Assembly (NCBI RefSeq): GCF_001583695.1
Contig: NZ_LOBC01000050.1
Span: 124,001 to 188,000, forward strand
Direction: 5' to 3'
DNA: 64,000 nucleotides
Source: Bacillus wiedmannii
GTDB taxonomy: Bacteria; Bacillota; Bacilli; Bacillales; Bacillaceae_G
Positions 35,115-42,998 of the stretch are shown here, one piece after another. The notes beneath the pieces are model-generated. The model was not told the origin of the DNA. It ran no database searches and saw nothing but the letters and a program-made list of their open reading frames with translations. How positions within the stretch are numbered: the stretch's first letter is position 1; every line of letters starts with the position of its first letter. Position numbers and translations under genes: made by a program.

Positions 35115-35669
35115 TTAACTCTCAATTAATTTCTTAAATTTCTCTTCTAATTGATCTGGAGGTAATACGCCTCGTACTTGCTCTACGATAATTCCATCTT
35201 TATTAACAAAAAATGTCGTTGGTAATGAAAATACTTTATAATCTAATCCAGCTACTCCGTCCATATCTAGTAAAACAGGAAACTTAAATCCGTGACGATC
35301 TGCAAATGCACTCGCTTCTTGTACTGGATCTCCAATTGTCGCATTTACCGCAAAAATTTCAACATCCTTTTTATATTTATCATACATACGAACTAAGTCA
35401 GGTGCCTCCATTTCACATGGGCCACACCATGATGCCCAAAAATTAATAAGGTATGGCTTTCCTTTTGCATCATTTAACGAATACAGCTTCCCGTCTAACC
35501 CTTTTAATGTTATGTTTGGCGCTTTAAATCCTACTTGTGGTAATACTTCTGTTTCTTGTAACTCCGCTTGTTTTGCTTTTCTTTCTTTTTCTTCTTTCTT
35601 TGTATTATAAAAATTAACTCCGGCCCAAATTAATGCCCCGGCCAGTATAATCGCAATTAGCTTCTTCAC
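35115..35669 (-). CDS. ResA/TlpA-like membrane-anchored thiol reductase
   Basis: 184 residues. One N-terminal membrane anchor (LIAIILAGALIWAGVNFY), then a thioredoxin fold with active site NFWASWCGPCEMEAPDLV (Cys-Gly-Pro-Cys near residue 86) and cis-Pro region SLPTTFFVNKDG near 153. It works outside the membrane to reduce disulfides, for example in apocytochrome c or spore and envelope proteins. Electrons would come from the CcdA-like protein encoded just upstream (18 bases). RBS GGAGGAAGAAA precedes ATG. Confidence 0.88.
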   Translation of the reverse strand: MKKLIAIILAGALIWAGVNFYNTKKEEKERKAKQAELQETEVLPQVGFKAPNITLKGLDGKLYSLNDAKGKPYLINFWASWCGPCEMEAPDLVRMYDKYKKDVEIFAVNATIGDPVQEASAFADRHGFKFPVLLDMDGVAGLDYKVFSLPTTFFVNKDGIIVEQVRGVLPPDQLEEKFKKLIES

Positions 35670-35687
35670 TTTTCTTCCTCCTCATTT

Positions 35688-36401
35688 TTAAAAGCCTGTA
35701 AATCCACCGAATAGACGAATAAAGAATGCGGTAATTTTCGTCATTTGATTTGTATACAATAAAACCCCTGTTACAATCATCATTCCACCGCCAATTTTCA
35801 TCATGACATTGGCATATGTAACAATCCATTTTACCTTCCCAATAAAGAATGCCATCACGAAAAATGGAACCGCAAACCCAAGAGTATACGCGGTAATATA
35901 AAGAAGTGCCCCCTCTGGATTTGTCGCACCAAGCATGAGTACAGCTGAAAATATCGGTCCAACACATGGCGTCCAACCCGCTGCATATGTCATACCGACT
36001 AAAATTGAGCGAATATATCCAGTCGATTTACTGCTGTATTGTACTTTTTTCTCTGCCATAAGCCACTTAGGTTGAAACAAACCTGTCATAAACAGTCCCA
36101 TCAAAACAATAAAAATCCCACCAATTTGTTGAATCAATTTTTGGTTAGATGAAAATGTTATTCCAATCCAACTTACCGATAAACCTAACGCATAAAATAT
36201 AACCGAAAATCCGATCATAAAAAATACGGTATGTATAATCGCTGATTTTTGCATCATTCCACGATTCTCTTTTAAATCTTGAATAGACACACCTGTAATA
36301 TATGATAAATAAGATGGATATAGCGGTAAAGAACATGGTGATATAAATGACAATACCCCTGCCCCAGCTACAAGCCAAATTGTTAAATCTGCTGCATTCA
36401 T
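35688..36401 (-). CDS. ccdA: CcdA-type thiol electron transporter
   Basis: 237 residues with six membrane segments. The family Cys residues are visible in SFISPCSLPLYPSYLSYI near residue 23 and YAAGWTPCVGPIFSAVL near 140. CcdA passes electrons from cytosolic thioredoxin across the membrane to extracytoplasmic thioredoxin-like proteins. First gene of a three-gene operon with the ResA-like and Lgt-like genes. A BlaI-type operator lies 17-33 bases upstream of the start, so the operon is probably repressed by the BlaI protein encoded just before it. It may be a paralogue of the housekeeping ccdA. Confidence 0.9.
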   Translation of the reverse strand: MNAADLTIWLVAGAGVLSFISPCSLPLYPSYLSYITGVSIQDLKENRGMMQKSAIIHTVFFMIGFSVIFYALGLSVSWIGITFSSNQKLIQQIGGIFIVLMGLFMTGLFQPKWLMAEKKVQYSSKSTGYIRSILVGMTYAAGWTPCVGPIFSAVLMLGATNPEGALLYITAYTLGFAVPFFVMAFFIGKVKWIVTYANVMMKIGGGMMIVTGVLLYTNQMTKITAFFIRLFGGFTGF

Positions 36402-36417
36402 TTTACTCCCCCTAAAG

Positions 36418-36434
36418 CACTACAATAAGTAGTG
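36418..36434. promoter_or_regulatory. BlaI-type operator before ccdA
   Basis: CACTACAATAAGTAGTG: arms CACTAC/GTAGTG, differing from the palindrome before blaI only at the centre. It lies between the M56 gene stop and the ccdA start. Confidence 0.65.
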
Positions 36435-36455
36435 TTAATTCTTAAAAAAAAGAGG

Positions 36456-37268
36456 CTATATGCACTCTCCGACAATAAGTACAATCGACATACAGAATAA
36501 ACCTAATGTTACATATACCGAATTCGTATGTAATGGAATATTGAGCTTAACAACTTTTTCATTTAACACTTGCTCGATTCGTAAATTTATTGCTGTTTTT
36601 GCAAATGAAGCTGTCACACATCGATTTTCCATTGTCTTTATTTTAATTAATTTTAATAACGCACTACCTAATTCGAATGAAGATTTCATCTTTTGCATTG
36701 CATATTTATCTGCTGCTAGCTCCTGATACACATGATAGCGCTGCAATAACCCTTTTAATATCGGGATGTACACCATTCCTTCTGCTAATAACGTAAAACA
36801 AAATAATTTTAATGGATCTCGATTAGTTTGATGATATTCTTCATGGAAAATAATCGCATCCATTTCTTCATCTGAGAATGTTTGAAGCATGCCTTCTGAC
36901 ATGACAACTTTCGGACGAAATAACCCAATTGTAAATGCTGCAACTTCCGCGTTCGGCAATATATATATTTGTTTTCCTTTTCGAGTGAAAGGGATAAGTA
37001 CTTTTTGTAATTTTTTACTATAGAAAAATTGTCGCCAAATTCTTTTGCACACTATGAGTACTGTAAGTAATAGTAATCCAGCAATTATAATACGAATGAG
37101 CGATAATTCCTTCATATGTTTTTCTAATTGAAACAAGCAAAAATTCGAAAAAAAGAACGCCTTATTTTGAAACAGAAATGGATATGTAACGTAATACACT
37201 AACATACTGAAAAAGAGGGTACTAACAATTACTGCTAACAATACGATTTTACGCATTTGCCATTTCAT
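36456..37268 (-). CDS. M56 (BlaR1-like) membrane metallopeptidase
   Basis: 270 residues. Membrane segments near residues 10-30, 55-72 and at the C-terminus, and a cytosolic zinc protease motif FHEEYHQTNRDPLKLF (HExxH, near residue 142) with the partner motif ELAADKYAM near 188. It resembles the protease part of BlaR1/MecR1 but lacks an extracellular penicillin-binding sensor domain; only about 40 residues lie between the first two segments. It would cleave or inactivate the BlaI partner. The gene follows blaI by 1 base, so they are one operon. Confidence 0.85.
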   Translation of the reverse strand: MKWQMRKIVLLAVIVSTLFFSMLVYYVTYPFLFQNKAFFFSNFCLFQLEKHMKELSLIRIIIAGLLLLTVLIVCKRIWRQFFYSKKLQKVLIPFTRKGKQIYILPNAEVAAFTIGLFRPKVVMSEGMLQTFSDEEMDAIIFHEEYHQTNRDPLKLFCFTLLAEGMVYIPILKGLLQRYHVYQELAADKYAMQKMKSSFELGSALLKLIKIKTMENRCVTASFAKTAINLRIEQVLNEKVVKLNIPLHTNSVYVTLGLFCMSIVLIVGECI

Positions 37269-37269
37269 T

Positions 37270-37686
37270 TCATTGATCCTCTTTTTTTAACTGACTCAAT
37301 TTGTCTTCTAATTTTTTTATTAAAGTCGGATCAGCCTGCTCTAACTCATCTAGCATATGATTTACAACTAAATCTCCAAATTCCCCCATCAATTCCTGTG
37401 TCATTTTCTTCGTTTGATTGGATAAGAATTCTTCTTTTGTTTGTACAGTACGATATATGCCACTTCTTTTCACCGTCTGTTTTTCTAAGTGTAATTTCTC
37501 TACTAACCTGTTCATAACTGTCATAACAGTGTTAAAATTCACAGGTGATTCTTCACTTAATTTCTGCTGCACTTCTTTAATCGTAATACCCTCGGTAGAC
37601 CAAACAATCCCCATAATTTTTGCTTCAAGAGGTCCAAAAAAGTGATTTAATCCTTGCTCATTTAATTTATAGTTTTGAGTAAACAT
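37270..37686 (-). CDS. BlaI/MecI/CopY-family repressor
   Basis: 138 residues. Winged helix typical of BlaI: LGPLEAKIMGIVWS-like stretch (FFGPLEAKIMGIVWSTEGIT near residue 17), TVMTVMNRLVEKLHLEKQ near 55. The C-terminal dimerisation helices end in Lys-rich sequence. Such repressors dimerise on TACA-N-TGTA palindromes and are cut by the M56 partner. A perfect 15-base palindrome of this kind is 17 bases upstream of its own start, implying autorepression, and a related one precedes ccdA. No beta-lactamase gene is next to it. Confidence 0.9.
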   Translation of the reverse strand: MFTQNYKLNEQGLNHFFGPLEAKIMGIVWSTEGITIKEVQQKLSEESPVNFNTVMTVMNRLVEKLHLEKQTVKRSGIYRTVQTKEEFLSNQTKKMTQELMGEFGDLVVNHMLDELEQADPTLIKKLEDKLSQLKKEDQ

Positions 37687-37703
37687 AGTATGGCTCCTTT
37701 CAC

Positions 37704-37718
37704 ACTACAAATTGTAGT
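37704..37718. promoter_or_regulatory. BlaI operator (autoregulatory)
   Basis: ACTACAA-A-TTGTAGT is a perfect 15-base palindrome with the TACA/TGTA core recognised by BlaI/MecI repressors, just upstream of the blaI-type gene. Confidence 0.8.
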
Positions 37719-37793
37719 ACAAATTAAATGAAAGGTCAAACAAGAATGATATACACTAAAATTCACTACCTATAAATACGTAGGCCATTCCAT

Positions 37794-38201
37794 TCATTTT
37801 AAACCTAATTTCTCTCCAAATGTCTCAAAGAGATACTGCTCTAATATTTGTACATTAAACTTCTCATTGCGCCCAAGTGCAAATAATTCCCGATCCTTTG
37901 CTACGATAGTATCTAAAGGAATAACGACATTATCCACTATTTTTGTAATTTCAATGATGTTACTTTTTACATTTACCTCTGTTTTAAATTCAACATTTTC
38001 TAATACGATATGTGAACGTCTTCCTGATGTAAAAAAAGTAAAATTAGGATTTTTAACAACGCCAATTTCAGCCTCTAACGCATATAAATAGTGAAAAATT
38101 ATATCTCTATGTCCATCTTTTATTATTTTTTCATCCTTCTCATCATCTAAGTATTCTTTCACCTTCGCTGCAAACTCAAATCGAAAATCCACCTTTTTCA
38201 C
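37794..38201 (-). CDS. Hypothetical cytosolic protein, DUF3942-like
   Basis: 135 residues, no membrane segment or signal peptide. It starts MKKVDFRFEFAAKVKEYLDD and has alternating beta-like stretches (SHIVLENVEFKTEVNVKSN, IIEITKIVDNVVIPLDTIV). It resembles small proteins I recall as DUF3942, restricted to the B. cereus group, but this is uncertain. RBS AGGGAGCG lies before ATG. It stands alone between the blaI-type operon and an intergenic repeat. No function can be assigned. Confidence 0.6.
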   Translation of the reverse strand: MKKVDFRFEFAAKVKEYLDDEKDEKIIKDGHRDIIFHYLYALEAEIGVVKNPNFTFFTSGRRSHIVLENVEFKTEVNVKSNIIEITKIVDNVVIPLDTIVAKDRELFALGRNEKFNVQILEQYLFETFGEKLGLK

Positions 38202-38430
38202 GCTCCCTCTTTGTATTTTTATATTAAATAAATATACTGAAATAATTTTACCATATTGTAATACAAGTTCCTATTAAAAGTAAAAAACGATTTGTGAAAT
38301 CTCTACTATTTCCGATTCCTTTTTAAAGTATAAACACTAATTCAATTTGAATTAATGCTTCGTTATATCCATTTAAACATATTGTTTCCATATTTTGAAA
38401 CAATAGTATGAAGTATTATATATCGATAAA

Positions 38431-38529
38431 GTGAAACTTTAATCAATGGGGTTTTGTTCATCCCCCACTGATTATCAACCCTCACCAATCAGACTTTTAC
38501 AGGCAGCCCGCAAATAGCGGGGTAAATTG
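38431..38529 (+). repeat. bcr-like intergenic repeat, copy 2
   Basis: AATCAATGGGG pairs with CCCCCACTGATT around TTTTGTTCAT; then CTTTTACAGGCAGCCCGC and AGCGGGGTAAATTG. It shares GTTTTGTTCATC, CTTTTACA and GGGTAAAT with the repeat at 20024-20142, same strand. About 150 further bases to the next gene hold AT-rich sequence in which I see nothing specific. Confidence 0.5.
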
Positions 38530-38682
38530 TTTCAAATTCATTTTTCTATATAGTTATCACTACCTTTACTATTCCGATATACTTAAACTATATTTTCTAC
38601 TTATTCATTACATGAGAGAAGGAATGTAACTCTCTTCTATCGAATTTTTTATATAACAAAAATGATTAGGTGGTGCTTTACT

Positions 38683-39381
38683 ATGAAATTAGCTGTCATT
38701 GGTGGCGGTGATTTACAAGATTCAAATCACTTGCCTATTAATGAGCGACTTATAGAATTAACAAATAAACAGTATCCAAAAGTATTATTCATCCCTACAG
38801 CTAGTCATGATGATGAAAGCTATATAAAGTTATTTTTAGACACGTTCGAAAAACAATTACACTGTGAAGTACAAATTTTACGTACTATAGCTGATACACC
38901 TTCTAAATATGAAATAGACGAAATGATTCAGTCTGCTGATTTAATTTATCTCGGTGGCGGGAACTATATTCACATGCTTACAGAATGGAAAGAACTTAAA
39001 CTCGATGAAAAATTACTATTGGCTCTTGAGCAAGGAACACTCATTGCAGGCAATAGCGCTGGTGCTATGTGTTGGTTCACATCTAGTATCCGATCAAATT
39101 ATGAAGGTTCTGGTTATATAGAGTGTAACGGTTGGGGGATTGTTAACAAAAGGTTTTGTCCACATTATAATCAATTAAATAGAATGAACGCCTTCCATTC
39201 CTTTTTACAAAATCATCAAGGTAATATAGAAGGAATTGCACTAGAGGATAATTGCGCTTTATATATTACAGAAGAATCTTTTGAAATTATCGGTGAACCT
39301 GAAAAAGCGTGGGAGTTTTATATGAGCGATAACAAGCTCATTAGACAACATTTTGATATCACTTTAAAAAGCTATTTGTAA
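38683..39381 (+). CDS. Peptidase E-like serine peptidase (S51)
   Basis: 232 residues from ATG at 38683, chosen over 38662 because AGGTGGTG lies 8 bases upstream and the protein then begins MKLAVIGGGDL. Family features: LFIPTASHDDESYI near residue 45, DLIYLGGGNYIHML near 85, and the nucleophile Ser in AGNSAGAMCWF near 122, in a class I glutamine amidotransferase-like fold. S51 peptidases cut after N-terminal Asp or act on cyanophycin-like substrates. Monocistronic. Specific substrate is not evident. Confidence 0.87.
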   Translation: MKLAVIGGGDLQDSNHLPINERLIELTNKQYPKVLFIPTASHDDESYIKLFLDTFEKQLHCEVQILRTIADTPSKYEIDEMIQSADLIYLGGGNYIHMLTEWKELKLDEKLLLALEQGTLIAGNSAGAMCWFTSSIRSNYEGSGYIECNGWGIVNKRFCPHYNQLNRMNAFHSFLQNHQGNIEGIALEDNCALYITEESFEIIGEPEKAWEFYMSDNKLIRQHFDITLKSYL

Positions 39382-39393
39382 ACATACACTTAC

Positions 39394-39431
39394 AAAAAAT
39401 GTCCCTAAGTATAATAACTTAGGGACATTTG
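39394..39431. terminator. Bidirectional terminator
   Basis: AAATGTCCCTAAGT pairs with ACTTAGGGACATTT with A/T runs on both sides, between convergent peptidase and MATE genes. Confidence 0.9.
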
Positions 39432-39437
39432 CATGAT

Positions 39438-40847
39438 TTAACTCACTAGTCGTGTAATTCGTTTCTTCTGCCATGAAAGCTTATAATATGCATACTGTAA
39501 TATTAAGCTGACAATAAATGCTGCTGGGTACCCAATCCATATCCCTTCTATGCCAAGACTTGTATGGTAAGAAAGGTAATACGCTACAGGTACTTCAACA
39601 AGCCAAATTGATACAACTCCGATAACAGTTGGCCATAATACTGTACCACTCGCTCGCATTGTCGCACTAATAATTTGCGCATGCCCGAAAATTAAATAAC
39701 TCCATAACGTAATCATAACTAGGCTATGAGCAATTTCAATTGTAGTTTGACTCGTTAAAAATAGTGATAGAATGTCTCTTGAGAACAAGTAAATAAGAGA
39801 TATTAGCACACCACCGATGACGTAGTTCATAATAATTCCGGCCTTCACAACTTTCTGCAATCTATCAAATTGATTCGCACCAATTGATTGTGCTGCAAAA
39901 ATGGAAACTGTAATACCAAGGCTAACTGCTGGCATTTGTACATAACTTGCAACCTGGTTCACAACGCCATAAGCTGCTGTTGCATCCGAACCATAACGAT
40001 TCACAAACGCGATTACCGCAATTTCAGATAATGAAACTAATATCATATTAATACTCGCTGGAATTCCGAGTCGTAACAATAGCTTCAATAACTCCCTATC
40101 CATGCGAAGATATTTCCTTACCGTACTATCTAATTGTAGTGGGTGATTTTTCTTCTTTAAATACACTAGCATGACAATAAACGTAATCACTGTAGATATA
40201 ACAGAAGCATAGGCTGCTCCATACACATCTAATTTCGGAGCTCCTAACCATCCAAAAATAAGAATTGGTAATAAGATCATATTTAGCGCTGTACTTACAA
40301 TTAAAAAGTAAAATGGCGTTTTAGAATCTCCTGTACCTCTCATAAATGTTGTGTATGCAAAATATAAAAATAATACTGGCATCGATATAAATAAAATACG
40401 TGCATAATGAACACTTATATCAATAATATTTTCTGGCGTTCCCATTAGGCGCATAATATCCATCGCAAAAATACTACCTATTATCGCCAACACAACTCCA
40501 ATAATAAATGTAAATGTCAGTGTCGTACCAACGATAGCTTTTAAACGATCTTCGTTTTTAGCACCAAACGCCTGACCAATTAAAATAGAACTCCCTGAAC
40601 CAATACCAATTACAAATGAAACGAGTAAGAAAAATAGTGGAAAGAATGCTGATATAGCTGCTAAATCATTAACGCCAAGCCATCTTCCTACTACTACCAT
40701 ACCGAATAATTGTCCAATCGATTGTAATACATTACTTAATAGTAACGGTACTAAAAACATGGACATCGATTTCCAAATCGGTTTACTCTCACTTTCTAAC
40801 TTATGTGACTCCGCACCTTCTTTATTATTATCTGTAGGTGGTTTCAA
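39438..40847 (-). CDS. MATE-family multidrug efflux transporter
   Basis: 469 residues with twelve membrane segments in two related halves; QSIGQLFGMVVVGRWLG near residue 42, ILIGQAFGAKNEDRL near 85 and SIFAAQSIGANQFDRLQK near 312 are the paired MATE motifs. It exports cationic drugs or metabolites using sodium or protons. The start is TTG at 40847 with AAAGGAG 9 bases upstream; an ATG nearby is out of frame. It stands alone, with the DUF2087 regulator gene about 100 bases upstream on the same strand; no substrate can be assigned. Confidence 0.9.
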   Translation of the reverse strand: MKPPTDNNKEGAESHKLESESKPIWKSMSMFLVPLLLSNVLQSIGQLFGMVVVGRWLGVNDLAAISAFFPLFFLLVSFVIGIGSGSSILIGQAFGAKNEDRLKAIVGTTLTFTFIIGVVLAIIGSIFAMDIMRLMGTPENIIDISVHYARILFISMPVLFLYFAYTTFMRGTGDSKTPFYFLIVSTALNMILLPILIFGWLGAPKLDVYGAAYASVISTVITFIVMLVYLKKKNHPLQLDSTVRKYLRMDRELLKLLLRLGIPASINMILVSLSEIAVIAFVNRYGSDATAAYGVVNQVASYVQMPAVSLGITVSIFAAQSIGANQFDRLQKVVKAGIIMNYVIGGVLISLIYLFSRDILSLFLTSQTTIEIAHSLVMITLWSYLIFGHAQIISATMRASGTVLWPTVIGVVSIWLVEVPVAYYLSYHTSLGIEGIWIGYPAAFIVSLILQYAYYKLSWQKKRITRLVS

Positions 40848-40946
40848 ATTTCATTTCTCCTTTTATTAAAAATCTGTTTTTCAACTTCTATTTCTTTGTA
40901 TAGTTGTTATAATAATGTGCCTCTATTTATTTTCTTTTCCATATTA

Positions 40947-41720
40947 TCATAACTTTACCCAATATTGGCTTCCATCTGCTGTTCTATCTAAAAACCCATA
41001 TTCGATTAAATACCTTCTTAAAGTTACAAAATCCGGGTATACTCTTTCTATGATAGTATTTACTTCTTTTTCAGTGTACTTTTTATTACTATCAAACTTC
41101 GTCACTAAATGGCGTAATATAATTAATTTGCGCTTTTGCTTTTTCGGAAATGTAGAAAGTGGTCCATCTAATCCTTCTGTAAAATGCGCTTTTAATACTT
41201 CATCATTTTCTTCTTCCGTAATATTGTAGCGATCATCTACCATCGTTGCGGTTCTATGAATGGGTACAAATTTCGTTTGTACTTTTGATTTTTCTTCTGA
41301 CAGTTCCATTAATGCTAAAAATACTTTCGCTTGCTTCATTTTCTCTCGAAGTGTAAATCGATGATTACGAATGGTTGATGTACTTCCGCCATCCATCTCT
41401 TTTACAATCTCTTTATCATTCAGCCCCATATGGAAAAACTGAACCATTTTCTTTTGCAAATCCGTTAAACCCGTATACTTTTTATCAAGGTTTAATAAAT
41501 AATCAAACATAGACGTATGTTCATTTTGCACATGCAATTGCACAAACTTCTCTGCTTCATACAAAACTTGATTATCTTGATAAATAACCCCCTTAATAAA
41601 CGCTTCTCCACAAGCTAAACAAATATAATCCTCTGCTTCCGCTTCAAATACATACCCTTTCTTCAATTCTTCTACCGAAGCATCCCAAAACTTCTCTGAA
41701 ATATCACTCACACTAAACAC
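40947..41720 (-). CDS. LuxR-type HTH / DUF2087 regulator
   Basis: 257 residues. Near residue 30 a zinc-like pair Cys-x2-Cys occurs (YICLACGEAF). LTDLQKKMVQFFHMGLNDKEI and TSTIRNHRFTLREKMKQA, about residues 85-130, are a LuxR-type helix-turn-helix. The C-terminal 75 residues (KRKLIILRHLVTKFDSNKKY, EVNTIIERVYPDFVTLRRYL) are the DUF2087 domain. It is a cytosolic transcription regulator of unknown target. RBS AAAGGAG lies before the start. The MATE gene lies about 100 bases downstream. Confidence 0.85.
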   Translation of the reverse strand: MFSVSDISEKFWDASVEELKKGYVFEAEAEDYICLACGEAFIKGVIYQDNQVLYEAEKFVQLHVQNEHTSMFDYLLNLDKKYTGLTDLQKKMVQFFHMGLNDKEIVKEMDGGSTSTIRNHRFTLREKMKQAKVFLALMELSEEKSKVQTKFVPIHRTATMVDDRYNITEEENDEVLKAHFTEGLDGPLSTFPKKQKRKLIILRHLVTKFDSNKKYTEKEVNTIIERVYPDFVTLRRYLIEYGFLDRTADGSQYWVKL

Positions 41721-41937
41721 TCCTTTAAAATGTTTATCTAAAAACAGACATTTCCCAATAACGTTTACTATCTCTTCATCATCTTAACATAAAACAAACA
41801 AACAATTCAATGTTTCGTTTACCCATTTTATAAACTTTTATAAAAAACGTCTACTAAATAATTTTATAAAAAGACTTAAAGTAACAAAAAAGCGAATGTA
41901 TTTAATACACAAATGAAGATAGGATGTGAAACAAAAC

Positions 41938-42120
41938 ATGACTATTCTGCAAGATCCTTGGTTTACTGTTAATCAAATTTACGGTTCACATCATACTCTT
42001 GGTCTCCCGCCTACTATACTGAAAGAACTAAAATACGCTATTCAATATTTGAGTGATAACAACCTCGTTCTACACGGAACTGGTACTCACTCATTCCAAA
42101 ACTTCAGCATTCAATTTTAA
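41938..42120 (+). CDS. Possible small protein of unknown function
   Basis: 60 residues beginning MTILQDPWFTVNQIYGSHH; composition with Trp, His and Gly looks coding, and a terminator follows the stop within 5 bases. An in-frame GTG at 41926 would add 4 residues. The ribosome binding site is weak (AGGAT, too near the GTG and too far from the ATG). I do not recognise the family. Confidence 0.45.
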   Translation: MTILQDPWFTVNQIYGSHHTLGLPPTILKELKYAIQYLSDNNLVLHGTGTHSFQNFSIQF

Positions 42121-42124
42121 CTAC

Positions 42125-42158
42125 AAAAAAGGTATTTCCGTATATGGAAACACCTTTT
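42125..42158. terminator. Bidirectional terminator
   Basis: AAAAAAGGTATTTCC pairs with GGAAACACCTTTT across TATATG-like loop; the longer T run is on the minus strand, serving the small lipoprotein gene. Confidence 0.85.
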
Positions 42159-42318
42159 ATCCATTATATATTCTATTTATAACCTCGACTAAAGCCTTAC
42201 TTACCTGTACAAATATATGCTTTCGATCTCCATCCTCAACAAATTTATTTGCACAACTACCCATAACCGTCATACAACTAATTATGACTAGCGCTAACTT
42301 TCTATTCTTGTAAGTCAC
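42157..42318 (-). CDS. Small predicted lipoprotein
   Basis: 53 residues from GTG at 42318, with GGAGAGG 7 bases upstream. It reads VTYKNRKLALVIISCMTVMG and then SCANKFVEDG, a short signal peptide with a lipobox-like VMGSC, so Cys22 would be lipidated and the 32-residue mature part anchored outside the membrane. It is below usual gene-calling length and easily missed. Mature sequence DRKHIFVQVSKALVEVINRI has no family I know. A terminator begins at its stop codon. Function unknown. Confidence 0.65.
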   Translation of the reverse strand: MTYKNRKLALVIISCMTVMGSCANKFVEDGDRKHIFVQVSKALVEVINRIYNG

Positions 42319-42383
42319 TTCATACCTCTCCACTATTACAAAATTCCATTTAAATTTATCCCATCAGGAAATTTTACATGAAT

Positions 42384-42429
42384 AATAAAGCGTGTGAATA
42401 TGCAATTATGCATATTCACACGCTTTATT
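42384..42429. repeat. Perfect 21-bp inverted repeat
   Basis: AATAAAGCGTGTGAATATGCA (42384-42404), loop ATTA, and its exact complement (42409-42429). No T run follows, so it is a weak terminator at best; it may be a bidirectional transcript barrier or operator between the lipoprotein and PH-like genes. Confidence 0.75.
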
Positions 42430-42481
42430 ACGATATTGTGATTTAATTTAGTTAAAGAACACGTATACCGAGGTGACTGAC

Positions 42482-42904
42482 TTGAAGTTTAAAGCGAAAA
42501 AGAATCCATTTCACGTCATTTTTATTACATTATTTATCAGTATTTTTCTCGTTTCACTATTCTTCCAAAATGAAAATTCTATTTTTTTCACTCTCATGAT
42601 GCTGTTAAATATCGTGAACCTTTCTTCATTCTATTTTTCTCACTACAATATAACGGAATCATCCCTTGTTGTAAAACATGGTTTTGTATTTCATACTGAA
42701 ATTCCATTTGAAGATATTCGTCACGTTAAATTCTCTGGCAAAACAATTCGCTCTGAAAAGTGGACTAGGCAGCAATTAGAAATCCATTACAATTTATTTG
42801 ATTCTGTGACAACTTTCGTACCCAAAGAAGAGGAAAAATTCATTGCACTCTTAAAAGAAAACTGTCCACATATGAAAGTAATGAATATGCCTACTAACAA
42901 ATAA
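42482..42904 (+). CDS. PH-domain-like membrane protein
   Basis: 140 residues from TTG at 42482; GAGGTGA ends 5 bases before it, and the alternative GTG at 42473 lies inside that ribosome binding site. Two membrane segments (FHVIFITLFISIFLVSLFF, FFTLMMLLNIVNLSSFYF) are followed by a bacterial PH-like domain (bPH_4/DUF1200 type): YNITESSLVVKHGF, IPFEDIRHVKFSGKTI, FVPKEEEKFIALLKENCP. Small proteins of this kind are common in Bacillus; their role is unknown. Single gene. Confidence 0.7.
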   Translation: MKFKAKKNPFHVIFITLFISIFLVSLFFQNENSIFFTLMMLLNIVNLSSFYFSHYNITESSLVVKHGFVFHTEIPFEDIRHVKFSGKTIRSEKWTRQQLEIHYNLFDSVTTFVPKEEEKFIALLKENCPHMKVMNMPTNK

Positions 42905-42956
42905 TATATTTTGGCACTGGTAGTAGTACAAATGGAGGGACATAAAAATAAATATC

Positions 42957-42994
42957 AAAAAAACCAAGATTCTACACAAAGAACCTTGGCTTTT
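42957..42994 (-). terminator. Terminator of fumC
   Basis: Minus strand AGCCAAGGTTC pairs with GAATCTTGGTT and is followed by T's; it lies 4 bases after the fumC stop. Confidence 0.85.
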
Positions 42995-42998
42995 TCTA

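Noticed and set aside
35614-35976. 120-codon frame overlapping ccdA and the ResA-like gene
   Set aside because: Cys/Trp-rich shadow of ccdA in another frame; the two real genes explain the region.
42399-42414. PlcR box
   Set aside because: TATGCAATTATGCATA has three rather than four central bases and is part of a longer hairpin; not the PlcR consensus.
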